From Anolis sagrei (Eukaryota > Chordata > Lepidosauria > Squamata > Anolidae), in contig NC_090024.1 of NCBI RefSeq assembly GCF_037176765.1, positions 104,447,057 to 104,511,056 on the forward strand: a DNA stretch of 64,000 nt. Direction: 5' to 3'. The notes under the pieces are model-generated. The model made no database searches. It worked only from the letters and a program-made list of their open reading frames with translations, and had not been told where the DNA came from. Position 1 is the first letter of the stretch; the number at the start of each line of letters is the position of its first letter. Of the stretch, positions 10,892-25,800 are shown piece by piece. Both the position numbers and the translations under genes were made by a program.

Positions 10892-13800
10892 AATGGCACC
10901 AGAATTTTGATGTGAATCGCATTTGTGAATAATGCAGTGTGGCTTTGACAGTCAGATATACATCCTGATGGATGTTTGAATACAAACATGTGCTTCTTAA
11001 ATATATTTTATGAATTTCGAAACACACATTGAATTTTTTTATGGGGCTGCTGCTTGATATGTGAGTAATGCATGAAGAAGTCATGAGATAAAATTCCTTA
11101 CTAGAGCTCTTATCTTCCACATTCAGTTCTTTGCTTGCTCGCCTCTATTTTACATAAACTGTTTGTCATGGTAATGTTTTACAAACCTAATTTCAGAACT
11201 GGAAATCTGTCTTCTTGTTTCAGATGTACAGAGAAGAGATACGATTATTATAACTTACCAAAGACTTCAGTTATAATAGCCTTTTATAACGAGGCATGGT
11301 CAACACTTCTTAGAACAGTTCATAGCGTTCTTGAGACATCTCCTGATATACTTTTAGAAGAAATTATCCTTGTAGATGATTATAGTGATAAAGGTAAGCT
11401 ATTCGAGTTATCCGCCACAAAACACACAATTGATAATGGCTTCAAACTACAAAAAAGGAGGTTCCATCTGAACATTAGGAAGAACTTCCTGACTGTGAGA
11501 GCCGTTCAGCAGTTGAACTCTCTGCCCCAGAGTGTGGTGGAGGCTCCTTCTTTGGAAGCTTTTAAACATAGGCTGGATGACCATATGTCAGGGGTGCTTT
11601 GAATGCAATATTCCTGCTTCTTGGCAGGGGGTTGGACTGGATGGCCCATGAGGTCTCTTCCAACTCTATGATTCTATGATTTCCAGTAAAAGGAATAGAC
11701 TTTGTGGCATACCAAACTTAAGACCAAGTACAGGCCCATTTATAAATAATTTGTACAATTTCCTACCAGCAGTGTAACAGAGAATTGGGTATTTTATTAA
11801 CAAAACATATGCAACTGGCTTAAACTGAAATGGCTTGAAAATGACCTACATTTTAGTCTTTGTTTTACATTCTTTCAAATTACTTCTCATTGACAACCAC
11901 ATGATGTTCTGTCCTTACACCATAGTGTTGAATACCTTTATTCATTTATCTGTTTTATTTATTTATATCCCAACCTTCAACCCTCATCCATTAAGATCCA
12001 AAGCTAACTGACACTTGAGGATTTGTCAAAATGAACCAGAGCCGCAGGTACAATAAAACAATGATTCATTGTTTACATAAAGATGCTAAGCAGGATGCAG
12101 AAATAAAACCTCACACGAAGTCAAAGTTGAGAGCCAGCATAGTGTAATGGTTTGAGAGTTGGGCTAGAACTTTGAAGATCAGAGTTCGAATCCTCACTCA
12201 ACCATGGAAATCCACTGGGTGACCTTGGACAAGCCACACTCGCAGCTATATAGGAAGGCAAAGGCAACCCCCACCCCCAAACAAAATTTGCCATGAAAAC
12301 CCTGTGATAGGTTCACAGGGTTTCTATAAGTCAGAATTGACTTGAAGATACACAACAGCTACAAAGTTAGCTCACATCCCTTCATCTGATTTTTGTTGTT
12401 CTTTATTACAGCTTCTGTCCAAAGTTGTCTGTGATAAAGTAGACCCTGCCCCAACTGATCAGGTTTCTGCACAGGGCTATAGTTGATTGTATCCTCCTCA
12501 GTACCAGACTGCTAGCTTAATTTCCTTCTCCCCAATCTTTAAATATTGTTTCCCATTAGTTCTGAAAGGTTGTAAGGCCTTTACAGGAGGAAAAGTTTAC
12601 TGTATTCTAACAAAGGACCAGTTCTTTATGTGTCTTGCAGAAAACATTCTCATCTTTCTCTACAGAGTGAACTGATGTTGTACATCCTATTAGGGAAATT
12701 GCAACTACTAAAAAGTTCATTATTATTTGCTAAAGGCCTTTTTCACTAGGAAATGCTCTATTGCTATAGTGTGCATTTCTTAAGCATATAAAACACATGT
12801 ATAGGCTATATGTGAAATTTAATGCATCTCTTCAAGAAATTGCACACTCCCGCTTTAATTTGTGTTTCTCCAACTAAACTGTTTAATCCAGTGAATGCTT
12901 CTATCAACAGAATGAGGATGGAGATTGTTTTCAGTGTTTTCCCCTCTCATAACATGGAGTTTATGAAAACATTTTGATGAAAAATCAGCATACCATCAGC
13001 TACTTTGTATAACACCAATCTATTTATCTTTTTTTTTACAGAACATTTAAAGGAGAAATTGGAAAACTATGTCGCAAATTTGCGCAAGGTACGGCTTATC
13101 AGGGCCAATAAGAGAGAAGGCCTGGTTCGAGCAAGGCTGTTGGGAGCTTCTATAGCTAAAGGAGATGTTCTTACATTTCTTGATTGCCATTGTGAATGCC
13201 ATGAAGAATGGCTTGAACCATTACTGGAAAGGTAATTTCCTGTTAAATACTTCAAATATTTATTAAAAATGAGATGCATTTGGTAGCTTTGGTGAGTGTA
13301 ATTTTATTTGTAACAGCCGGTATTTCCTTCTGTACATCTTTTTCTGTATGATCTTTAAATAAATCTAAATTCAACATGCTAGGGAGAAGTCATAGTGATT
13401 TTTTTCATTAGTATTTCCTGTAATTCATTATACTTTTGCCTACCATCTCACACAGTTTCTTACCACTTCTATATTATGTTGGGCCTCTGGAAACTGAAGT
13501 CTAAAGCTTCTGAAGAATCAAAGGGTCTCCTCCTCTGATGTAAATTTAATTGATAAGCTTTGGTGCTCACAAGCTGCTGCGCAATGTTTCATCCCAGTCT
13601 TATGTGTATAGATAAGTGTGGATGCATGTAGAAAACTTGTATGTCTTGCAAACACTGTCTCCTGCAAGGAGGTCTTAGTCCCATATGATAGGGAAATTAG
13701 AATACTGATAAACCATTTTCACCTAAATTGGCTGTGTTCAGGAAGCCTGCACTATTCTGAAAAAATGGTTCTAGTGGGTCTGTGAACATTGTCAACTGAA

Positions 13801-16800
13801 TTCAGATTCTATTAGGACAGTGATCCTCTTGTATGGGGTTTGCGGTAACAGTGTGGAACAATGAGGGAAGGGATATTTTAGAAGGATTAGAGGAGTGAAG
13901 GAAGAGGAATGTGTACTTGATGTTAGGTACTCAAATTTCAAAAGAGCAGAGGTGAAGCATGCACATTTGATACGTATACCTGTAATGTAGCATGTTAAAA
14001 GAAATATTTGAATTTTCTTTATAATTTAACGGTGTAGGGCTAATTACTTATTTATTAGTTTAGCTGTAAAGACTTCTCTTGCCACTTTTGAAGTACCCGT
14101 ATATACTCGAGTATAAGCCAACTCGAATATAAGCCGAGGCACCTAATTTTACCACCAAAAAACTGTGGAAATGGATTGACTCGAATATAAGCCAGGGGTA
14201 GGAAATGCAGCATTTACGGATCAATTTCAAAACAAAAATAGATACCAATAAAATTACATTAATTGAGGCATCTGTTGGTTAAATGTTTTTGAATATTTAC
14301 ATAAAGCTGTAATTCAACATAAGACTGTCCAACTCTGATTCAACCATTATTCTAACCTTCTTCAATGTAAATATGCTTACGTATCCTTCCAATAATAATT
14401 CATTGTTCATTCGTTCAGTCCAATAATAATAAATAGAGTAAAATAATAATAGTAATAATAATAATAATAATAGAGTAAAATAATGAATGTAACAATAACA
14501 ATAATAAATAGAGCAAAATAATAAATGTAATAACAACAATAATAAAGTAAAACAACAACAACAAAGTAAAATAATAAATGACCTTGACTTGAGTATAAAC
14601 CGGGGGAGACTTTTTCTGCCTAAAAAAAGGACTGAAAAACTAGGCTTATACTCGAGTAATCAAAGATATTCATGTCATTTTAACAGTCTCTAAAATGTAG
14701 CATGTTAGTAACGAAAGTCCTCTAGCACACTAAAGACTACCGTAATATATGAGCTTCTGCGGAGACAGTCCACTAAAAGCATAATGTGTTAAGGTGTTGA
14801 AAGACCTTTGGTTATTATTAACATTGTGAATAAACCACAAGATGGCAGTGTGGTGCAAGATTTAGACTGAAAGTCAATTATTTTCCTCAGGTTTAACTGC
14901 CTTCTGAGCATATGGTTTTTACAATGATTCACTATTGTATGTTTTTTTTGTTTCCAAGCATTATGAACATATATAAGCTGATAAATCATAGATTTGTCAC
15001 AGCATTGCCCATTATCCACTAGTAAATGTAAATGAGCTGCTATGCAATATTGTTTTGTGAAAGTGCATATTGTACAATTTAGTCTGGTAATGGATTTTGC
15101 TGTCCAATCCTCTACCAGCTGCTGCTGCTGCATCACTCTAGTTGTCACCGGAATAAATTAAGTATTGCCAAAGATTTCAGAATTGCAGCTTTATTCTGGA
15201 AGTCTTTTAGTCCAAAAAAAAAAGGGGGGGGGGGTAGTAAAAGCGTGGGTAACATGTCAAGTAGCATTAACGCTGTATTTTGAAATGTATGAGTCAAAGT
15301 CTCTCCTAAAATATGATGTTGCTCTGAATATTGGGAAGTGTTGTAGTTGCTACTTTTAACTGAATGCTGCAGGATAAAGGAGAACTAATGTCTCTTTGAG
15401 TAGGGATTGCTGCAGATTTTTATCTTTGCAATGCTTGGCTTTCCCATCTATGAGTAACTTACTCTTGCTATACCCCATGTTCGTCCTCTCATTTCCTCAC
15501 CTGCTTTGACTTCATCTTCTCTGTGCTCTTCGTTCTCTGTCTTCTTCTCCTTTAGCTGTTTGGCAACCAGCCTGCAGCTTGCCTGCCTGCTTGGATTGTG
15601 GCCATCTCACTGACAGACCCAGTCAGGAAGTATTGGTCACTAAGCTCTTGAAACCACTTGGATCTGAGAGTGAGTAAAGTGAATCTCCTTGCACTTTGGA
15701 ATTTGGGAAGTGATGGGTGTTCTGCTTTGGCTTTCTGTCTTTAGTATGTCATTGGCCCTAATATTCCATCACATCCTGGGGCAAAAAGCTCAGAGAAAAG
15801 TGCAGATTGGCAGCACCCATATAGGTGTTTTTCTTTTGATTGCACTTTTCAGTTACTCAATATTACTTCTACTGCAGATAGGATTGCCCTGGGCTATAAT
15901 GGTTTTGCTTTTGCAAAAGAAATGTGTGAACCTTATGGTGCAAGTAAATATACTTTGTTCTCTTTGACTCAGCTTAATTTGTTTGACAATGCGGAAAAGA
16001 GTGCATCCATCAAAAACTACCACCATGACATAGTTCCTTAGTGACACTGATGATTAAAAAACAGAAAAGTTGTTGTGTTCCAGCTCTGTTAGGATGGCTA
16101 AATTTTAGAAGTCTGAAAATTTCCAGCTGTTAACAAATTTGTGCATAATTTCCCTTTTGCAAAGCACAGCTGTGAAGCTTAATACTTGTGCCTCTCCTCC
16201 ATTGCTATTGGTGAACTTACTGGCATTAATAAAGTTCTTGATTCCCCAAACACATTGCTGGGTAGATTACGCTTGTCTGACTAATGATATCTAAACAAGT
16301 TACATTTCATTATGCTAGAGCCACGTTCTCAGACTGTGAAGCAAAATACCTATGTATATTGTAAAATGTAAAACACTTTTAGGCATTTGGACAGATTAGA
16401 AATTGTGTGATTAGTATAGAAAAACAAAGGACCCATAGATCACAAGCTGAAAGCCCTGGTTATTTTCTTGCTAGATACTGTACAGGAATTGTGGAAACTG
16501 TATTTGGCACTTAGGCCCCTTCCACAGAGCTGTATAAAATCCACATTGAACTGGATCATATGGAAGTGTGGACTCAGATAATCCAGTTCAAAGCAGATAT
16601 TGTGGATTATCTGCCTTGATATTTTGGGTTATATGGCTGTGTGGAGGGGCCCTTGGAGTTCCTATCGGTTTAATCCTTGAAGGGTCATGGGGCATTGAGT
16701 AAAACTGAATATGGTGAAGATAAACAAGAACTATTTCTGATTTGAACACTCAAACATGCGTATATCATTTTTGGGGCTACACCTGCTCATCTGTTTTTCA

Positions 16801-19800
16801 AAGCTGTTTGGGAAATTAATCCAGTTAACAGAAGTTGGTATAGATGTAAACTGAAGTTTTAGGAGATAATGAAGAATGAAATATATATATATTAATGTTT
16901 ACTTTCTTACCTTTTCCCAAGCTTATTTTATTGCTTAGCAATCTAAAATCCGTTGTTTGTAATTTAGCACAGAACCTTTTGTTGTATGTTTACAAAGTAT
17001 ATAGTTTGTAAAGTATACATTCTTCTGTGGACAAACATGTATACAAATGGAGTGTAGTGGGATGAGTGTGAAATGTGATATTGCATTTCCTACCTTGTAC
17101 CGTTGTCTTTGATTCCTCTTTATGGCCATTATTACATTGCTACTTATGAATGTAGCATATTTTGCTTTACTGTTACATTGTACACTTCCCACCATTGCTC
17201 TCTCCTGTTCACAAAGCTTGACTCCATGTATCTGATTAAAGCCTATGTTAGAAATTGATCTTTTCCCAATTAGCCTGAAAGGTGTTATTGTAGCCTTTTA
17301 TTTCTTTTTATGCTGAAGGAAACTAAAAACGGTGATCTCATGGAATCCGAGTAAAGCATAAAACCTTGTCTCTAAAAGGTTCCATTTATTCTAAAAGAGA
17401 AAAAAAAAACATATTTTGCACATTCCCTAGAATGTCTATGTTCCCAATTGGATAAAATGAATTATTTCCAGACAAACACTTTATTATTATTATTTTGAGT
17501 AGCTGCTTTATAGTTCTGGTGAACTGGTGTCATGGGGACAAGAGGAAGGAAAGGACACAGATGTGGAGGGAAACCTTAAACTTCAAAAAGTTATGTTTTG
17601 ATTTATAATTCTCAGACTCTCTCAACCTAAATGGTTAGTAGCCACCCTGGCTGATACTCTAAAAATGTTTGAAAGAAATTGAACAAGAGGCAAAAGATAA
17701 CATCTTATTCTCTCCCATCTACCACAAAGTATTTTGTGTAAAGCTTCCTGTAGTGGAATGGAAAACAATAAATGACTTGGAAATTATTTTTCTTTATGAT
17801 TTCCCTAGAATTAAAGAAGAACCATCTGCTGTTGTCTGCCCTGTGATAGATGTGATTGACTGGAATACGTTTGAATTCTTGGGAAATGCTGGGGAACCCC
17901 AGATTGGTGGCTTTGACTGGAGACTGGTCTTCACGTGGCATGTCGTGCCTGAGAGGGAGCAAAAACGAAGAAGATCTAAGACTGATGTTATCAGGTGAGA
18001 TTTTAATTGTTTATCTTACGTCCAAAAATGTGCTTGGCCAAAATCCTGTAGGAGTCCATTACTGTTTAAACTGGCTAGGACTTCCTCTTCCCAAGGCAGT
18101 GTCCAATTCACTCCCGAAACCTTTTCCAGATGACTGAAAATCTATTGAGAGCTGGTATCTGGACCTACCTGAAGGAGGCAGATGGAATATTTGTCATGTT
18201 TTCCAGCCCAACATTGGCTCTCTGCCCCTGATTCCTTACTTACTTATTTAGGTGATCCCTCCTTGTCTGAGTATGATGGCCTTTCAAGTGCAGTGTCTTG
18301 GTAGTGGATACGTTGGTGACTGTGGAGCCCTAGTCTTGATCCGCATGTTCTTCCGCAGTGAGGACATTGGTTTCCAGGTGGAAGGCAGTCCCAATCAGGG
18401 TTGGTTTGATGTGCCTTCCACTTGGCACATTTCTCCCTTTTGCCCTCCATTCATGCCTCTTCAAATTCTGCAGCACTGCTGGTCACAGCTGACCTCCAAC
18501 TGGAGCACTCAAGGGCCAGGGCTTCCCAATTCTCAGTGTCTATGCCAGAGTTTTTAAAGTTGGCTTTGAGCCCATCTTTAAATCTCTTTTCCTGCCCACC
18601 AAAATTCTGTTTTCCGTTCTTGAGTTCGGAGTAGAGTAACTGCTTCGGGAGACAGTGGTCGGGCATCCAGACAACATGGCTGGTCCAGCGGAGTTGATGG
18701 CGGAGGACCATCGCTTCAACGCTGGTAGTCTTTGCTTCTTCCAGCATGCTGACATTTGTCCGCTTGTCTTCCCAAGAGATTTACAGGATTTTTCGGAGGC
18801 AGCGCTGATGGAATCGTTCCAGGAGTTCAGTGTGACATCTGTAGACAGTCCATGTTTTGCAGGCATATAGCAAGGTTGGGAGAACAATAGCTTTATAAAC
18901 AAGCACCTTTGTCTCCTTACTGATGTCCCAATCCTCAAACACTCTCTGCTTCATTTGGAAAAATGCTGTACTTGCAGAACTCAGGTGGTGTTGTATTTCA
19001 GTGCCAATGTTGACTTTTGTGGAGAGGTGACTGCCAAGGTAGTCAACATTTTCTAACATTACACCATTAAGTTGTATATCTGGCATTGTAGAGGGTTTGG
19101 CTGGTGAGTGCTGGAAGAGCACTTTGGTTTTCTCGATGTTCAGTGAGATTCCTGATTCCTATTTATGCTTTGACTGTGTGCTTATTTTTTAAACCTGTTG
19201 AGTGACTAGTTACCACTCAGCACTGGTATTGAATGTAATAGCCAGAACACAAAATACAAATACATTTATAGGCTGATACACCGCAATGTACATTTGGTCT
19301 TTTAATTGAGTTCTTTAACCTTTTTGCTTTTTATAAATATATTTTGGCATTGTGAACTTCTCGGTACAGAAAGCTAAACAAGTAGCTGTAGAAGTCAGAC
19401 ACAATTTTTTTAATTAATAGAAGATCAATTGGTGTTCAGTTCGTAAGACCATGACAAATGCTATATTGGTTACAAATGAGTCATCGTTTAGAACCTGTAT
19501 GGAATGGGTTTTACACAATCATCTTCACTGAATGCTAATATGTTATGTTTGAAATGCCCTTTAACATGGCTAAACAAAGTCATGCTGAAATATCAATGCA
19601 ATATCATTTTTGAATGCCAATAAATTTTTACAAATTTTAAACTCTCCTCATTTTTAAATTTAAAATAGAGCTATTATTTATAGGTTACACAAGAAAACTG
19701 ATGTCTCATGTCTCAATAAGGTAGTTTAAAAAAAAAAAAAGAAAACAGGCAAAACTTTGAACATCTGCTAGGAGTTCCAAGTACCTCTTTTGAGAACAAA

Positions 19801-22800
19801 GATGTATAGATATTTATGGTTAAAATTGGAGAATATGCAAAGAAACCAGCTATCTTAGCTATATAAGGCTGCCAGTTACTGCAATAAGAGGCATTTTTCT
19901 CTGACCTTTAAGACCCTGTATCTGTTGTTAAGGAGTCAGAGCTTTGTGCAGAGGTGGTTGTCTTCATATAAAGCAGTGGTTCTCAACCTGTGGGTCCCCA
20001 GATATTTTGGCCTTCAACTCCCAGAAATCCTAACAGCTGGTAAACTGGCTGGGATTTCTGGGAGTTGTAGGCCAAAATATCTGGGAATCCACAGATTGAG
20101 AAGCACTGATACAAAGCATTGATTGCTGGGATACAAAAGGGTGATGATTTCTGTCTACTGTCCTTTTCAGATTTATGCAATTCAAGAATGCCCCATTTTC
20201 TTTGACTATATGCACCATTTTCAAATGCTTTACCTTTATTAAATGTTTGTGTTCATTTCCCCCCTTCTTAAACATAGTTTTTACAACCTTAGGATGGTTT
20301 ATTTCCTGATTATTCTTTACTACCCTTTCTTTATTACTATATTTCAGTTTGTATGAATACAAATAATTGAAGTAGTGAAAATTGGGCATAATGCTGATAC
20401 CTGTTTCTTTTATCCCTCTCTCTTTTTTTGTTACTAATTGGCACTCTTGCCACTTTTTTATCCCCTGTTGACCTTTTAGAGGTGATTTATGTTTGAGTGG
20501 TGAACATATAGGTGGGGAAACGGATTCATCTGAAGTACGTTCAATATACTATAATAGCCTTGACTATACCGTAGTTTAAGTATATACTGGATTGTAGCAT
20601 TGAATCCCATTTATTTGTAGTGGTGCTTAATAAGTTCATCTGTACTTCTGTTGTCTCAAGAAGTAGATTGTGTGAGTAATGTGACTTTGGCTTTCCATGT
20701 CTTTTACATCTCCTCTCTCAGATGATTGCCACCTGGGGCATCTGGGAACTGAGTTGCAAAACATTTGAAGGACCAAAAGGTTAGAATCATAAATGGTTAT
20801 GATTTTTGAGCCCCCCCCCCCACTTGTGGAAGAAATTATGCTTTAAAATGTATTAGGAATCAGATTGGCAGTTTTTTGGCAGCTTTGGCTTTAGTTCCAG
20901 CCTAATTTGATTTATTTCTATTTATATACCCCAGTCTAGCACATAGTATCCCAGAATTGTTTACTATATGTATTTGGGTACAATAGTTTAACTAAATAAA
21001 TAGTAGAAGATGGCAGGAGAAGATTGGAAAATATCATATTTTCATATGAAGTTTATCACAATCAGACTCACACATCCTACTAGGTATTCTAAAAGTGTTA
21101 TGCAAGTAGAAAAACTTCACCTGGCACTGAAAAAAGTAGTTATCACAAAAAACAAAAACAACAAACACAAAAAAACAAAACCTGTAGCCTGGATCATCTC
21201 TCTCAAGTGCTATGGAAGTCCACAGAAATAGTGGTGGCGACAGGCTTTGATGCCAGGAGTGCTTGCTGTGAGTTTTGAGACATTTAAGGAGCTATCTAAG
21301 GTGCTGAATTTATTTGAAGATATGACAGCATTTTAATGGAAGCTGCCAGCCAATGTTCTCCATATTTAGGAAAGTACATGTGGAAGGAGGCAACTGTTGA
21401 GATTTCCCAAACTTGAAATGATTAGGATTTTCAAGTAAACAAATCCCTTAAACTAAAGCTGGAAAAAGTCAGGAAAAATAATGAATCTTATTTATATATC
21501 TGGAACCCGAATTAGTCTCAGCTATTAATAATAGCTGCCATATTCTGTTCTGGGTTTTCCAAAAGGGCACCTTCATATACAACACCCTGGAGTAGGCCAA
21601 GGCCAAATCATGGATGATTGTGACTAGACTATTTTTTCTCTCGAATAATGTAGTTGATGGAAGGTGTTCTGTGTCATTTGTATCTCTTAGACTAGAGGAA
21701 TGCCTGTGCATGTCATCTCCAAGATTCTTACAATTTTTAATTACAGGCTAGGTTTTAGATGGGAAGACATGTCCCTCCCCATGTACAGCTTTGACTTTTG
21801 TGAATTTGATTAATTACTGATTTGATTAAAATCTTCTCTAGGAATCTCCAGTTTAAAGCAGAAAATCCAGATTATCTGCTTTAAACTGGATTATCCGAAA
21901 GTGTAGACTCATATAATCCAGTTCAGATATGATAATGTGGATTATTTCTTTGATAAAAAGGTAAAGGTTGTCCCCTGACATTAAGTCCAGTCATGTCTGA
22001 CTCTGGAGTGTGGCGCTCATCTCCATTTCTAAGCCGAAGAGCCGGCGTTGTCCGTAGACACCTCCAAGGTCATGTGGCCGGCATGACTGCATGGAGCGCT
22101 GTTACCTTCCCGTCGGAGCGGTACCTATTGATCTACTCACATTTGCATGTTTTCGAACTGCTGGTTGGCAGAAGCTAGGGCTGACAGCAGAAGCTCATGC
22201 CGCTCCCCGGAATCGAACCTACGGCCTTTCGATCAACAAGCTCAGCAGCTCAGTGCTTTAACCCACTGCACCACCGGGGATAATCTGGATTATATAGCAG
22301 TATAGAAAGGGCAAAAAAAAAAAAAACCCCACAAACATTTGGGAATATAATACTTCCTGTTTTGTACTGTCTTTTCCTTCTCTGTGACAATTGGTGATAA
22401 TCTATAAATGAGCAATAGCAACATTCTACAGCAAACCCAAGCACAGCAAGGTCTCAAAATAGCTCAAGATTGATGAATTGTTTGCCTTTGAGGAAGCTGT
22501 GATTATCCCAAACTTAAACTCAGTGATTTGCAATCCCTACTGTTAACACTTTTTAGGCTGTGGATATAGAAAATGAACCTCTGTTTGAGCCCTGACAGTC
22601 ATTTGGTTGCTTAGAAAAAAGTATACTTGGAGTCAAATGTGGCAAATGACCCTGTTTTGAGAAATTGCTAATTATTGGTAAGAAACAGCAACACATTGAA
22701 CAACCATTATACCTCTCAAACTTTGTGACAAAACTGTTTTTCAACAGACTATTTCAATCTATAAATGCTTTGAAAACAAATAAACAACCTGAGCTTCTTA

Positions 22801-25800
22801 CATTTTCCTTTAAGTTTATACAGAAACATGACATTTTAAAAAAAAGATTTGGCAGAATCTATTATCACAAAAAGAAGGAAAAACTAATGAGCAAAAAATA
22901 ATACCATAAATGATTCTAGGGGTTGTTCACTAGCAACTCAAAAGGAGCAGGAGAAAGGAAACTTCAATAGGATTTTACAAGCAAACCAAATCATGTTTCA
23001 AATTGCTTGTAACAGAATAAATGATGGTAGATGCAGGTCATATAGAGCCATCAGATTTTCTCTGAGCCAAGTTTTTACATATGTACTCACACAGGATTGG
23101 TTTTTTTTTTGTTTTTTGTTTTTGCTGTGGGATGATTTCTTAGTGTATTTGCAGATAAGAGAATTTTGCCAACAGGCAACAATCCCTCTTAGTTGATGGA
23201 AATGAACTTGTTTCTGTCCACTTTGAATAATACCAATGCAGGTTTTTGCTCATTTAATTATCCTAAAGCATAGTATTGAGATGCCCAAAGAGGAAAGGAA
23301 TATCTGCGTGTTAGTCTCCAAAGAAACTTCTTACAAAACCACTCTGCAGTATATTCCAGCCAAAACTTCCAGCATTGTACTAGAAAAGCAGTTTACAGCC
23401 CTTAATGAATCAGCTATCAATAGAGAACAAGAAAATATTGCCTCTAGACTGGATGATCCTAAAAACATGCCATCTACTATCACTGACTTGATTAAACTAC
23501 TGGGAAAATTGGGATCTATGGATGAGTTGTGTCATTCTGAGAGGGATTTAGGGGCGGTCTATGTCTACCTATGTTCTATTAGCAGTGAATGAGGATAATG
23601 TGATAACTACAATTCCAGCAAAACCCTTGGAGAAAGAGGGTTAACAATATTACCACTACCTCTCTACATGAATTTCCTTCTGAATAAATGGTCTCTGTCC
23701 ACATAGAATTGTTGGGTGCTTGTGAAGATACAGACATGACTAAATCAGTGTGATAGTTACACTTACTATCTTGAAATATTGTGTTAGGGCAGTGATTGTG
23801 TAACATGCACAGATATCTATAACAACAAATAAAAAAACTGCAGATTGCAAATCACAATTTCTGTATTACAAGAAATTCTTCATTCAATGTAACATGGGAA
23901 CATTAACACGATTAATTAGTAACAGTTTATAAATGAAAGATTGTTTATCAATATTTTGTCAATACAATGAAACTTAAGCTTCCTAAATCACAATTCCTAT
24001 ATACCAGAATCTAATTAGAATGTAAGTAGTCAAGCGTATGCATCAATAAGCTTTTCAAAACTATTTGGGGATTTTAGTATTTGTCTGTATGTTGCTTTAT
24101 TTCTTATTTAGTGAATTCAAGCATCATAGATAAGAATAACACCCAAAGAAGAAATTACGAAACAAGGGAAACAACCCGGGAGACCTTGTTGTGTTACTGT
24201 TCCTGACGTTATATGTATTTATGAAGAATCTTCTACAACATAGAAATTGTTATCTTGGAAGCTGAAATCTCATTATATTGCATTTAACAATATTTGGGTT
24301 ACTATTTCAGATGTCATGTACTTATGAAGAATCTCCTGTTATATAGTAATTGTAATTTTGGAAGCTTAAGTTTCATTGTGTTGACAAAATATTGATAAAC
24401 AATCTTTCATTTATAAACTGTTACTAATGAATCGTGATAATGTTCCCATGTTACACTGAACGAAGAATTTCTTGTAATATAGAAATTGTGATTTGCAATC
24501 TGCAGTTTTTGTATTTTAGGGCAGTGACTCCCAACTTTTTTTTTTTAAACTAGGAACCACTTTGACCAGGACCACCCTTCAACATTAGTGCAAAAAGAGT
24601 AATGAATCAGTTTTTGGTTATTTGAGGTGCTGATACAGGCTCTTTTCAGTATGAATATGCATTTTAGTTTTCTTATTTGTATAAATGTCCATTTTCCACC
24701 TAGCTTATCAAAAATGTAGGCCCCAATAGCACCAGAAACCTTTGTCTTCTTGGAGTGCCAATATTTTTCTATGAGGTTCCCATTGTTTAGAAATTTTAAT
24801 GTTTACAATTGGAGTTTCTTTGAAACAAGACTCGTTTGTCATAGTTATTAGGATTTTCTAATATACAAGCATAAACCAGCCAGTTCTGAGGTTTTCAGAA
24901 GTGCTCTCCTTGCACCATTTGCTACATAGATGCGGCCCTAGGTAATTTTCGACGGTAAGCAAACAGTATTTTGCCCCTCCCCCAACCAATCAATGATATA
25001 TATTTTCTGTTCGTTGTGGGAGTTCTGTGTGCCATATTTGGTTCAATTCCATCATTGGTGGAGTTCAGAATGCTCTTTGATTGTAGGTGAACTATACATC
25101 CCAGTAACTACAACTCGCATATGTCAAGGTCTATTTTTCCCCAAGAACGCCTAAAGAGCGCCCCTGGGCAAAATCAACTATACTGCAAATGCTTACTTTG
25201 CATAATGGTTGTGCCGCCTCTGACCCCAAGGTTTTCTTTTCCATTTGGTTTTTAGAGCTGGAATTCTAAGTAGATAGCAATTGGTATGCACACCTTTTTT
25301 GACCAAATGACAAAGAGGGCATTTTTGCTGTTGCGCATTACATTTGGCAGCAAATACTTTTTGGTTTCAGGGTTTTGACAATTGAGGTGTGCATTAGATT
25401 TGATGGCACGTTAGAGTTGAGGGAATACTGATAGATTGTGTCTTTGTGAGACCCAGATATTGAGGATGTGCCTCATTTTGTTCTTCTGTTCTTTAGTTTT
25501 TGAACTAAGAATTATTCTAATTCATTTACATTGTTATACTGTTATAGAAAAGATTTTCTATCTTCTTTGCGATACGGACTCTATGTTAACTCGCAAGGTA
25601 TTTATTTTTGCACTGGCAGCAGCAGTGAAAAGTTGGGCAGTAATTGTTGCTGATATTGTAGTTAATTGGTCTGGGAGTGCTTTTATCTAATCATAGCCAG
25701 AAACGCATATTCCGTGTGTTTTAATTGTTCAGATTTTTTTAAAAAATATGTGAGTTCTATATGCTGTGCATTTTATGTAGAACTTTTATAGTATTACTTA

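Larger units (their letters stand above)
3297..11223 (+). other. GALNT12 intron 1, unassigned parts
   Basis: A 7.9-kb intron. Between the listed repeats, 5723-6088, 6386-7332, 7701-9584 and 9840-11223 show only AT-rich unique-looking sequence and short simple repeats. No conserved frame or RNA gene was recognised. Confidence 0.5.
13232..17808 (+). other. GALNT12 intron 3, unassigned parts
   Basis: Outside the MITEs at 14094 and 16514, nothing is recognised in 13232-14093, 14659-16513 and 16653-17808. A G run lies near 15224-15233. Confidence 0.5.

Noticed and set aside
23236-23592. 118-codon frame in intron 4
   Set aside because: No recognised domain, no splice sites or repeat match; probably chance in relatively open sequence, noted only in the intron entry.
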